A stretch of DNA of 27,514 nt from an uncultured Eubacteriales bacterium (GTDB lineage Bacteria; Bacillota; Clostridia; UBA1381; UBA9506): assembly GCA_900545185.1 (NCBI GenBank), contig UQYH01000016.1:1-27514 (forward strand), read 5' to 3'. Positions 1-7,797 of this stretch are shown here, one piece after another (positions within the stretch are counted from its first letter, which is position 1; every line of letters begins with the position of its first letter). Position numbers and translations under genes: made by a program. The notes below the pieces were generated by a model. The model had not been told where the DNA came from. It saw only the letters and a program-made list of their open reading frames with translations, and did not search any database.

Positions 1-387
1 TATGAGCCGGGTCAATATGAACTTGCGGGGGAAACGGTTACGGTAAAGGCCTGCGGCATGCTGCCGCTGCACTTTGCTTCAAGGCAAACGGGACATCCGA
101 TTGTACGGGATTTTCGTGAAAAGGATATTTCGTATTGGTATGACGCAAAGCAGGATATGATAACGCCGCTTTTATATGCCACCTTTACGGCAGAGGGCTT
201 TACGCCGGTGGTCATAAGCGGCAATAAGGATGCAAACGGCGCATGGGAATCGGCGCTGGCCGTGGGCATTAAAGAATATGAGGGCAAATATTACGTGCTT
301 TCTCAGCTGGATTTGCGTACGGAAAACCCGGCGGCCAAGCGGCTTTTAAAGGCAATTTATGATTATACAAGAAAGAAAAGCGTTTAA
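1..387 (+). CDS. C-terminal fragment of a probable glycoside hydrolase (GH2-like)
   Basis: The window opens inside a gene; the frame is open from base 1 and ends at TAA 385-387, leaving 128 residues. The last third contains the pattern YYVLSQLDLRTENPAAKRLL. A strand followed by QLDL and a helix starting ENPAA is familiar from the C-terminal ends of GH2-type beta-galactosidase or beta-glucuronidase relatives, where a Rossmann-like accessory domain closes the chain. No catalytic residues lie in this part, so the family is a guess from the tail alone. No anchor or SLH domain follows, and the chain ends in basic residues (YTRKKSV). It precedes a locus for glycan breakdown, which fits a role in releasing sugars from oligosaccharides. 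A GH42-like or other glycosidase is the main alternative. Confidence 0.6.
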   Translation, partial: YEPGQYELAGETVTVKACGMLPLHFASRQTGHPIVRDFREKDISYWYDAKQDMITPLLYATFTAEGFTPVVISGNKDANGAWESALAVGIKEYEGKYYVLSQLDLRTENPAAKRLLKAIYDYTRKKSV

Positions 388-426
388 AACCGACAACGCA
401 GACTTTAGCACAGAAGGGCACAAACA

Positions 427-453
427 ATGATGGCCGGGCAATGCGGCCGTCAT
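427..453 (+). terminator. Stem-loop 40 bases after the glycosidase gene
   Basis: Bases 427-436 pair with 444-453 over 10 base pairs, including one G-T wobble, around a 7-base loop. There is no T-run after it, so it is not a textbook intrinsic terminator. It may protect the 3' end of the glycosidase transcript or act together with the next stem-loop. Confidence 0.4.
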
Positions 454-480
454 ATGCAGCCTACCTATGCCATATACAGA

Positions 481-522
481 ACAACAAACCGGCCGACGCA
501 TCAGCGCCGACCGGTTTGTTGT
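481..522. terminator. Probable bidirectional intrinsic terminator
   Basis: Arms 481-495 and 508-522 pair over 15 positions with a single C-A mismatch, around a 12-base loop. The + strand reads GGTTTGTTGTGTTT through and after the 3' arm, and the minus strand reads GGTTTGTTGTTCTG. T-rich sequence therefore follows the stem in both directions. This suits convergent transcription, with the glycosidase gene entering from the left and a decayed minus-strand gene from the right. The T-tracts are interrupted by G, so efficiency is uncertain. Confidence 0.55.
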
Positions 523-579
523 GTTTCCGGACTCTGCCCGAGCCGTTTGCCGGAACGGAAAAGCGGCTTTGGCATGCTG

Positions 580-811
580 TTACTCTGCATTATAGAGAAT
601 GGTTGCAGTGTAAATACCTTGTTCGTCTGTCAATGCTATGCAGAATTTTTTTAGCCTCTGACGGCAGTGTAAAGGTAAATGTGTTTGTGTTCTTGGCCGA
701 TGATGAAACGGAACTGAAGCTGAACAGCGCCTCGGTTCCGTTTTTATATTCCGGGGCAGATGCTGTTGTATAGCAGAGCGCTGCGCTTTTCGCGAACTGC
801 GCCTGCGGCAT
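580..811 (-). pseudogene. Possible minus-strand gene remnant with a frameshift
   Basis: Read on the minus strand from about 775 downward, the sequence looks like ordinary protein: a beta-strand-like stretch TNTFTFTLPSEAKKIL. The same frame then runs into an unlikely basic tail and stops near 590. One frame over, the continuation reads TDEQGIYTATILYNAE and stops at 582-580. Joined, the two pieces resemble the last strands of an Ig-like or fibronectin-like domain. The likely reading is the 3' end of a truncated, frameshifted gene convergent to the glycosidase gene; it would end about 60 bases before the bidirectional terminator. The upstream part is missing and is replaced by the palindromic cluster at 776-875. 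I do not recognise the parent family. Confidence 0.3.
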
Positions 812-875
812 GCGGCGTTATTTCATTCTGCAAAGAATGTAGGATCTCTATTTCGCATTAAGCGTCAGCGAGATA
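776..875. repeat. Cluster of short palindromes, candidate dispersed intergenic repeat
   Basis: Several small inverted repeats follow each other: a TTCGCGAA palindrome at 789-796; a GC-rich hairpin 800-803/814-817 enclosing GCATGC; a 6-bp hairpin 824-829/834-839 with loop GCAA; and a nested hairpin 844-848/870-874 with 854-856/862-864 inside. The modules are separated by the spacer TATTTC, seen at 819-824, 849-854 and, as ATATTTCA, 873-880. Chains of tiny hairpins joined by a TGAAATA-type spacer (minus strand) are a familiar look of miniature intergenic repeats in gut Clostridia. That comparison is from memory, and no second copy lies in this window. Confidence 0.45.
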
Positions 876-1004
876 TTTCACCCTATCTTTCATGAAAGCT
901 TTCTTTCCTTGTCCTCTTCTCCTGTAAAAACCTCCTTCAGCCGCATGGTGCTGTTTGGCTCTGCATAGCGATTGGCAGCAAAAGCAACGGTATTTTATTT
1001 TTAA

Positions 1005-1108
1005 TTTCGTTAAATAGAGATGTTTTCGTAAATTTGAATACTTTTATTTGCATTTAAAATGATTTATAATTAGAAATGGGACATAAGGCTTTTATATCTT
1101 TTTACGAA
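1005..1108. promoter_or_regulatory. Repeated TTCGTAAA-like motif around the promoter of the 1174 gene
   Basis: TTTCGTTAAAT (1005-1015) and TTTCGTAAAT (1024-1033) are near-identical direct repeats 19 bases apart, ending just upstream of the predicted -35 region. The reverse complement TTTACGAA occurs at 1101-1108, downstream of the -10 box. Direct repeats about two helical turns apart next to a weak -35 box are the usual arrangement for AraC-family activators, and such a regulator is encoded at 25775. A related TATCGTAAAA lies at 17510-17519 ahead of the transporter promoter. The region is A+T-rich, so chance matches are possible. Confidence 0.3.
1042..1070 (+). promoter_or_regulatory. Sigma-A-type promoter for the 1174 gene
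   Basis: A perfect TATAAT -10 box lies at 1065-1070. At 17-bp spacing the -35 position (1042-1047) reads TTTTAT, a poor match to TTGACA, which suggests activator dependence. The predicted transcript would have a leader of about 95 bases. No competing -10 of equal quality was seen in the rest of 880-1173, which is otherwise A+T-rich and without a gene. Confidence 0.55.
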
Positions 1109-1173
1109 GTTCAGTTTTCGGACGGCCGAAAATTTGTTCTTAGATCAAAAATATATTTAATAGGAGGCTTTTT

Positions 1174-2955
1174 ATGAGGATGAGAAAAAAAGGATTACCC
1201 CTGATTTTGGCAGCGGCGCTGCTGCTCACGACTTCTCCTGCGGCGATAGGATTTGCACTAACGGAAGTTCCTATGGAAACAAAGCTTGTGAACGTGGCGA
1301 AGAACCAAAATGTTATAGCGCTGGGAGGAACCAAAAACGGTGAACCGGGTAATGTCAATGATGACAATTTCGGAAGCCGCTGGATTGGTCCTTCTCCCGG
1401 CAATGTGGAAAAGCAAGCGCCGACCCTGACCTTTGATTTGCAAAGACGGTATCCCGTTGAGAGCATTATTATTTTTGACAATGAAAGCGATGGTGTTACT
1501 TCGGTTAACCGCGGCCGTTTTCAAATTTTGGGTTCTGACACGCCAAACTTTGCCGAATCGGCGGTTTTGTATGACGCCGATATTGCGGCAGAGGATTTGA
1601 ACACGGTTTTCCCGGTCGGAAGCGAATATTGCATTACGCTTTCCGGGCAGCCTGCATACCGTTATATCCGCTACCAAGCCGAGGATACAGGCTATTTGAA
1701 TGTAAAGGAAATTCAGATTTGGGCAAACGTGAATGTAACGGAAATTTCAAGAAACTGCACAACATACACCACGCCCAACTTCCAAGCGGCATCCAATACG
1801 GGTGATAAAGCCGTGGACGGCAAACTGGATAATGATTATTACGGTTGTAAAGCTGTTTCGGAATACCCCGGTTATTTTTCAACCTTTACTGTTGATTTGG
1901 GCAGTAAAAAGCATGTCGGTCTTGTGGAACTGTACGGTCGCAGAAACATACAAAACCTTGATGCCGATGGTTACTTTACTCTGTTTGGCAGTAACGAAGG
2001 AACCTTGACGGACTTTACACAATCGCCTGCAGAAGGCGGCACGGCTTATGCAGCAATGAGCGAAGCGGATTTTGCAAAGCTTGGCTACACGCAAATTGTG
2101 AAACACATCGGTCGTCTGAATGCATATCCCTTTGCCGGTACAGGTAATGGTGCACTTGCGTCATATCCGAAATATGCATTATCGACGGACAGCAAGTTTG
2201 TATATGATCCGTATCCGAAACTGACGGATGACGCACCCTACAGCTACAGTACCATGCTGAAAAATACAGATACAGCATATCGTTACCTGACTCATCGTAA
2301 AACGGTTGCCAGCTACATGGCGCAGCTTGCCGAGTTCCGCGCTTATGAATTAAACCCCGAAGCGTATGCGGTGACGGATGTATCCGCAACCGGCGCAACG
2401 GTACGTTTTTCAGACTTTAACATGGATGCGGCAAGTCTGACGACAGGTACATTGCAGGTGAAGGATGCGGACGGTAATGTTGTAGAAGGTGCGATTTCTG
2501 AGATAGTACTTGCCGAAAACAGAGCAGATGCAGCCCTTCAATTTGCCGCAGGCAAGCTGACGGGTGGAACAGCGTATACCTTAACAGTCGGCGAAGAGGT
2601 GCAGAATACCTACGGTACAAAAACAGGTGCCGTAAAGGTGCTACCCTTTACAACTCCGGCTGCATTGGAACCGTACGATATAAGGGGCGTGCAAATTTCA
2701 TCATTTAATCCAAGCGATGCAAACAACTTTGGTTTTACCTTTATCAACAACACGGCAGAGAATAAGCGTGTTTTGGCTGCGATAGCGCTGTATAACGGCA
2801 GCAAAATTGTCAGCGTAGAGCCACAGGTTAAAACAGTGGCAGCCGATGGCGGTGAGCAAACCTTTTCCGTAACGGCACAAAACAGCACGGCAACCTCTAT
2901 GAAGGTCTTTTTGTGGGATGCCGATACCCTTGCCCCGATTTCGTACAGATACTAA
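1174..2955 (+). CDS. Exported tandem discoidin-domain protein (cassette copy 1)
   Basis: This 593-residue protein starts at an ATG 6 bases after a perfect AGGAGG. Residues 1-28 form a Sec signal peptide: basic start, alanine/leucine core, cleavage probably after GFA. Residues about 39-188 are an F5/8C (discoidin) domain with the core TFDLQRRYPVESIIIFD. Residues about 189-397 are a second, longer discoidin-like domain ending with AYRYLTHRKT and AQLAEFRAYEL. Residues about 398-498 look like an Ig-like domain of the SbsA/Big_5 type, and about 503-593 form a beta-rich end with VFLWD that is common in clostridial carbohydrate-active proteins. No catalytic domain, SLH, lipobox or sortase motif is visible. 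The same arrangement recurs at the C-terminus of the 3248 protein and in the 22542 protein. F5/8C domains commonly bind galactose-, fucose- or hexosamine-containing glycans, so glycan binding is the likely role; it appears to be monocistronic. Confidence 0.8.
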   Translation: MRMRKKGLPLILAAALLLTTSPAAIGFALTEVPMETKLVNVAKNQNVIALGGTKNGEPGNVNDDNFGSRWIGPSPGNVEKQAPTLTFDLQRRYPVESIIIFDNESDGVTSVNRGRFQILGSDTPNFAESAVLYDADIAAEDLNTVFPVGSEYCITLSGQPAYRYIRYQAEDTGYLNVKEIQIWANVNVTEISRNCTTYTTPNFQAASNTGDKAVDGKLDNDYYGCKAVSEYPGYFSTFTVDLGSKKHVGLVELYGRRNIQNLDADGYFTLFGSNEGTLTDFTQSPAEGGTAYAAMSEADFAKLGYTQIVKHIGRLNAYPFAGTGNGALASYPKYALSTDSKFVYDPYPKLTDDAPYSYSTMLKNTDTAYRYLTHRKTVASYMAQLAEFRAYELNPEAYAVTDVSATGATVRFSDFNMDAASLTTGTLQVKDADGNVVEGAISEIVLAENRADAALQFAAGKLTGGTAYTLTVGEEVQNTYGTKTGAVKVLPFTTPAALEPYDIRGVQISSFNPSDANNFGFTFINNTAENKRVLAAIALYNGSKIVSVEPQVKTVAADGGEQTFSVTAQNSTATSMKVFLWDADTLAPISYRY

Positions 2956-2995
2956 TTTTTGGGGCACAGGCTTGACAAGACGGCGTTATAAGCCG

Positions 2996-3126
2996 TTGCC
3001 GAAGGATTTAAAAAGGCAATTATAAAAGACGGATTTTAAGAAACTATCATTTAAAAAACGACCGAGGGGTTGTTTTGAGAAATAACCTAAAGAAATAACC
3101 TAATTTTTGATTTATTTCTTTATATT
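2996..3126 (+). promoter_or_regulatory. Candidate promoter region of the beta-helix operon with a 13-bp tandem repeat
   Basis: AGAAATAACCTAA occurs twice back to back at 3078-3090 and 3091-3103 with no mismatch. TATATT (3121-3126) is a fair -10 box, and its -35 position (3098-3103) falls in the second repeat copy, where no TTGACA-like hexamer exists. An activator bound to the repeat could replace the -35 contact. A weaker alternative is TTGCCG (2996-3001), 19 bases, TATAAA (3021-3026). Neither is strong, and I cannot choose between them. Confidence 0.35.
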
Positions 3127-3190
3127 AACATTACATGTCTGCTTTTGATTTGAGAAGGATTAAAGCAATTCATGTTTTTACCAAAGGCGT

Positions 3191-3226
3191 GGCTGTGCGC
3201 AGGGAGCCATAGCTCTGCGCACAGCC
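3191..3226 (+). promoter_or_regulatory. Strong stem-loop directly upstream of the beta-helix operon RBS
   Basis: GGCTGTGCGCAG (3191-3202) pairs perfectly with CTGCGCACAGCC (3215-3226), and the inner bases 3205-3207/3212-3214 extend it. The sequence GGTTTTAAGG follows, then the Shine-Dalgarno AGGAGGA (3234-3240). It could be the terminator of the 1174 gene with a short T-tract, an attenuator, or a 5' stabilising hairpin on the operon mRNA. Being only 7 bases from the Shine-Dalgarno, it is probably on the same transcript as the 3248 gene. Confidence 0.5.
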
Positions 3227-3247
3227 GGTTTTAAGGAGGAAGATGGT

Positions 3248-6200
3248 ATGAAGCGGACAGCAACGGCATTGTTTTTAAGTCTACTGTTTTTTATGATACC
3301 GCCCCCGACGGCCGAAACGGTTTATGCGGCCGAAACAGCGTTTTATGTGTCGCCCAACGGTTCGGATACCGCAAGCGGCACAAAGGAGCAGCCATTTTTA
3401 ACGCTTGCAAAAGCGCAAGAGGCGGTGCGAAGCGCCCGTCAGACAGCTGACGGAGATATTACCGTTTATCTGCGCGGCGGAACATATTATCTTTCACAGC
3501 CTTTGGAATTTACAGAAGCGGACGGCGGCCAAAACGGGCACATCGTTCATTATCAAAGCTATCCCGGTGAGCAGGCTGTCATTTCGGGTGCGCGGCGGAT
3601 TGCAGGCTGGCAGGCGCCGACAGATGATTCCGGTATTTGGTCGTGCAGCCTGGATTTGGGCGATTTATATGCGCTTGGACTGGATGTGAACGGCACTCCG
3701 GCCAAAAGAGCCGAAAGCGCAACGCCCGGCCGGGTGCTGCGCGGATATTTTGAGTCGGGCAGCGAAACGCTGAACGGATTTTATACCAAAGCAGATCAGC
3801 TTTCTTCCGATTATCAAAATCAATCCGATATACAATTGCAGCTGACATATATGTGGCGTACATATATCTATAATGTGGATGCCGTTACGGCGAATCCCGA
3901 TAACGAACAGGAAAGCATTGTAAAAATCAGCCGATTAATCGGCATTGAAACAGACGAACTGGCTGCACAAATTGCACTTACGGCAAACGGTGCGGTAAAC
4001 TGGGGCTATACGGTTATCAACGCAAGAGAAGAACTGGATACACCCGGTGAATTTTATTATGACAGACAAAATAAGAAAATATACTATATGCCCAGAGAAT
4101 GCGAGGATATGACATCGGCTGTGACCGAGGTTCCCGTACTGGAAAAGTTGCTTGTGTTTTGCGGCAGCTATGGGCATACGGTTAACAATATAAGCTTTTC
4201 GCAAATTCAATTTGCGCATACGGCCTGGCAGGATATGGCGCGATACGGCTTTCATTCCGGCCAGACGCAGGAGTTTTATGCATCAAGGGAAATGCGCGGC
4301 TATGATGAATTTGTCGGTAAATTTTTTGTACCGGCGGCGGTGCAGCTGAATTTTACCGATGGGATTACATTTACGGACAACGTCTTTCGCGCTATGGGTA
4401 CGGTTGCCATCGGGCTGTATCAGGGTGCGGAGAACACCAAAATCATTGGTAACCGTTTTTATGATTTGGGTGACGGCGCCGTAACGGTGGGATTGCCGAA
4501 CCAGGCTTACGAAAGCACGGCTGTGTCCGGCTGCAACCTGGCAGAAGGGCAGCCGGTGACCTCCAATGCGGAGATATATGATAGAGAGCAGCGGTATTTT
4601 ACATATTACGGCGCTTCGGCGGCGGTTGATCCCAATCCCCGAATCGGATGGCATGCGCAAAACTGTACCAATGAATTTGCCTGGCTGCAGGTAGATTTGG
4701 GTGCGCCTTATGAAATAGACAGAATTGAACTTGATGCGCGAAAAAAAACGTCGCAAACGCCAACGCGTCGGTTTTTTGAGGTGTTGGCCTCTAACGACCC
4801 AAGCTTTGCGGAGGGCAGCTATGTAAAGCTTGGCGCACAAGGTGATAACAGCGATGATTCGTTTCCGCACGAGGGAACGTGGACGCTTTCGGTTTCGGAC
4901 GATACGCCTTACCGCTACGTTCGTGTGCGGAAAACAAAATATAAAGAATTAATGTGGATTAACGAGCTGCGCGTTATCAATGAAAGTATGACGTTTAATC
5001 CCAAATATCGTCTTTCGCGCCATACCGAGGTGAGCAATAATTATATCACACGGGCGGCGCAGCAAAATTTGGGTGCGCCTGCCGTTCACACGTATTTTAC
5101 AGAGGATGCGGTGATTTCTCATAATTATATTAAGGATATGCCGTATTCGGGCATTTGTGCCGGCTGGGGCTGGGTACATTATCTGACAATGACCACATGC
5201 CGTAACATTCAAATTAAGAATAACCGCATTGAAAATGTGATGTCGCGCATGGTGGACGGCGGCGGTATTTACACGCTTGGACCGCAGCCCGATTCCGAGA
5301 TTTCGGGTAACTGTATTTTGGGAATGAAAAATGCCGTTTCGGGCATATATTTAGATTCCGGCAGTAACTTTTTTACGGTTAAAAATAACGTCATCCATGA
5401 TGCTGTTTTTGCAATAACAGGCGGTGACGGTGATTATGAAGAGCTTGTTCGGGAAAATTACATTTATGATAATTACACCACATCGCCAAACGGCAGCCGC
5501 GGCAATTTGCAGGGGGAGAGCACGAACGGTGTTTTGGCAGAAGCAGAACTGTTTGCAGAGGGAAATTATCCTGATGACGCACTTTTCATTGTTCAGAACG
5601 CAGGCCTTCAAAAAGCATGGCGGCACCTGCCGCAAACGGTGCCGGAGAGTGGTTTGACAGCCAAAGCGTGGCAAGAGAGCGATAATGTTTTGCACGTAAC
5701 CCATTACGGCTCGATGAATGATGAAAGATTTTTACGCTGGCACTTAACCTACGCCTATGAGCGAGCGGCCGAAACACTGAGCCTGATTGAGGCCAACACG
5801 GGCGAAGGGTATCTTATGTACCCACCCGCGGCAACAGCACGGTTTCAAGCATTTTTAGCCGATCTGAACATTTATATACAAAATAAAGGCTACTTAAAGG
5901 AAGGGAAAACAACGCTTGCGCCTTTGCAAACCGAACTGAATTTAAAGCGTGAAGAGGTTTTGGAAAAACGTGATGCCCTGCGGAGCGAAAGCAAACGTTT
6001 GGCCGATTCACTAACGCTGCGGAGCGCAGAAGAGCTTTGCGCACTTACAGAGACTTCGCCGCCTGCGAGCCGATTGCGGCTTTTGGCGGCAGAATTGCAG
6101 GCGGCGGCAGGGGATGAGCTGCGGTCACATTGCCTGCGGCTTCAAATGGAGCGTCTGCTGGCAGAAAACGGTGAAACGGCTGAAATAAAACTATTAAACG

Positions 6201-7762
6201 TGGCCAAAAACAAGCCTGTTATTTTGGCTGATAATCGCAGCGAAAGCAGCTATCTGCCGGAAAATCTTGTCGATGATGATTTGCGCGGCAGTAACTTTTG
6301 GTTTGGCTATAAGAAAGACGCAAAGGCAAGCTTTGTTTTGGATTTGCAAAGACGGTATCCGATTGAACAAATTCGGATTTTTGACCGCGTGAATCCTTCT
6401 ATGCCGACGCGCGGACAATTTGAAATTTGGGGCGCGGATCGGGCTGATTTTTCGGACGCAAGGCTTTTGTTTGAATTAGATGACAATACGGCCTTCGCAG
6501 CAGAGGGAGATTATACCATTGAACTTCCTGCAAAGCCGATCTGCCGCTATTTGAAATATCAAGCCAAAACAAGCGGTGCGGCGGTTTATATTCGTGAATT
6601 TCAGGTGTATGCGCGTGCTGCGGTACGCGAGGTCGGGCAAGGCAGCACCGTGTATACCGGAACGACACATACCGGCTGCGGCGGCGCTTTAGCTGTGGAT
6701 GGACGGTTTGACACGGCCTATGCAACACCGGCCGAAAGCGGCCGTTACAGTACGCTGACGGTTGACTTGGGCAGTGATACGTTTGTGGATATGCTTGAAA
6801 TTTATGCACGCAAGGCGGCAACAAACAGCAGTATAGACGGTCATTTTAAAATTTACGGCAGTCACACGGCTGTTACGGATTTTACCGCAACAGATGTAAG
6901 CGGCACGGTGTATGCGCAAATGCCGACAGCCGATTTTGAAGCACTGGGCTATCAGTCGCTGGCAGCCATGGCGTACCCAACACAAAGCTACACGCTGACG
7001 GATGGCGGCACGTACGAGCCGTATCCACTTTACAATTATCAAACAAAAGAAAATTTCGGTTGCTGGCAAACAATGCTGGATTCAAGTGAAGCGTATCGGT
7101 ATATCACACACCGCAAAACGGCAGCAGAGCAGCAGGCGCAGTTCAGTGAATTTCGTCTGTATCAGCTGCATCCCGATTTATATACGGCCGATTTTGAAGG
7201 AAACGCCATAAGACTGCATTTTAGTGAAGCGATGCAGACAAGCAGCCTGACAAGTGATGCACTGCAAGTGTTGGATGAAGAGGGTAATTCCGTTATGTAT
7301 GACGGTGTAAGTGTAAATGACTTTACAGTAAGCATAACCGGCGCACAGGTTTCGGCAGGAAAAACCTACACGGTTTTTGTAAAACAAACGGCTCAAAACC
7401 GGAACAATGTGCCGCTGTCGGAGGATAAGGCATTAAAGGTTACGACTCCGTGTGAAGGTATTTCCCTTTACTGCAGTGAAGATGAATCGGGCGAGACTCA
7501 ACAGGATGAACCGGAGCCGGGTAAAGGCTATTGGGCACAGCTTACGTACCGAAATTACGAGCATACCGATAAAATAATTATGCTGGCATTGGCAGAATAC
7601 GATGAAAGCGGCAAGCTTGTATCTATTGCAAGCCAAACGCTGGATGTAGCCGCCGATGCGGCACAAAGCTTCACAGCCGGCTTCAAGCAGCTGAATGACC
7701 TTACGGGCTATCAGCTGAAAACATACATTTGGGATATGAAAACCATGCGGCCGCTTAGGTAA
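3248..7762 (+). CDS. Secreted right-handed beta-helix enzyme with inserted discoidin domain and C-terminal tandem-discoidin cassette
   Basis: This is a 1504-residue multidomain protein with a signal peptide at 1-27 (cleavage near VYA). Residues 28-428 and 580-850 form a right-handed parallel beta-helix; they open with FYVSPNGSDTASGT, followed by VYLRGGTYYL and YPGEQAVISGARRIAGW, and later contain GGGIYTLGPQP and repeated NNYI/HNYI turns. Proteins of this type include GH141 and GH120 glycosidases and polysaccharide lyases, so hydrolysis or lysis of an extracellular glycan is likely, but the family and catalytic residues cannot be fixed by eye. Residues 430-580 are an F5/8C domain inserted between helix turns. 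A helical segment (about 850-975) leads to the cassette also seen at 1174 and 22542: discoidin at 981-1124, a second discoidin-like domain at 1125-1312, Ig-like at 1313-1405, and a beta-rich end. There is no wall anchor. It is the first gene of a block with its paralogue 35 bases downstream. Confidence 0.85.
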   Translation: MKRTATALFLSLLFFMIPPPTAETVYAAETAFYVSPNGSDTASGTKEQPFLTLAKAQEAVRSARQTADGDITVYLRGGTYYLSQPLEFTEADGGQNGHIVHYQSYPGEQAVISGARRIAGWQAPTDDSGIWSCSLDLGDLYALGLDVNGTPAKRAESATPGRVLRGYFESGSETLNGFYTKADQLSSDYQNQSDIQLQLTYMWRTYIYNVDAVTANPDNEQESIVKISRLIGIETDELAAQIALTANGAVNWGYTVINAREELDTPGEFYYDRQNKKIYYMPRECEDMTSAVTEVPVLEKLLVFCGSYGHTVNNISFSQIQFAHTAWQDMARYGFHSGQTQEFYASREMRGYDEFVGKFFVPAAVQLNFTDGITFTDNVFRAMGTVAIGLYQGAENTKIIGNRFYDLGDGAVTVGLPNQAYESTAVSGCNLAEGQPVTSNAEIYDREQRYFTYYGASAAVDPNPRIGWHAQNCTNEFAWLQVDLGAPYEIDRIELDARKKTSQTPTRRFFEVLASNDPSFAEGSYVKLGAQGDNSDDSFPHEGTWTLSVSDDTPYRYVRVRKTKYKELMWINELRVINESMTFNPKYRLSRHTEVSNNYITRAAQQNLGAPAVHTYFTEDAVISHNYIKDMPYSGICAGWGWVHYLTMTTCRNIQIKNNRIENVMSRMVDGGGIYTLGPQPDSEISGNCILGMKNAVSGIYLDSGSNFFTVKNNVIHDAVFAITGGDGDYEELVRENYIYDNYTTSPNGSRGNLQGESTNGVLAEAELFAEGNYPDDALFIVQNAGLQKAWRHLPQTVPESGLTAKAWQESDNVLHVTHYGSMNDERFLRWHLTYAYERAAETLSLIEANTGEGYLMYPPAATARFQAFLADLNIYIQNKGYLKEGKTTLAPLQTELNLKREEVLEKRDALRSESKRLADSLTLRSAEELCALTETSPPASRLRLLAAELQAAAGDELRSHCLRLQMERLLAENGETAEIKLLNVAKNKPVILADNRSESSYLPENLVDDDLRGSNFWFGYKKDAKASFVLDLQRRYPIEQIRIFDRVNPSMPTRGQFEIWGADRADFSDARLLFELDDNTAFAAEGDYTIELPAKPICRYLKYQAKTSGAAVYIREFQVYARAAVREVGQGSTVYTGTTHTGCGGALAVDGRFDTAYATPAESGRYSTLTVDLGSDTFVDMLEIYARKAATNSSIDGHFKIYGSHTAVTDFTATDVSGTVYAQMPTADFEALGYQSLAAMAYPTQSYTLTDGGTYEPYPLYNYQTKENFGCWQTMLDSSEAYRYITHRKTAAEQQAQFSEFRLYQLHPDLYTADFEGNAIRLHFSEAMQTSSLTSDALQVLDEEGNSVMYDGVSVNDFTVSITGAQVSAGKTYTVFVKQTAQNRNNVPLSEDKALKVTTPCEGISLYCSEDESGETQQDEPEPGKGYWAQLTYRNYEHTDKIIMLALAEYDESGKLVSIASQTLDVAADAAQSFTAGFKQLNDLTGYQLKTYIWDMKTMRPLR

Positions 7763-7797
7763 ACCCTGGGCACGGCTCTAAAGAAAGGGGACACACA

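Noticed and set aside
441..773. A 110-codon + strand frame in the first intergenic region
   Set aside because: It reads through both stem-loops, has no RBS, and its sequence does not look like a protein. The minus strand is more protein-like here.
2972..2992. A perfect TTGACA (2972-2977) with TATAAG (2987-2992)
   Set aside because: The spacing is only 9 bases, far too short for a sigma-A promoter, and no -10 box lies at 16-18 bases.
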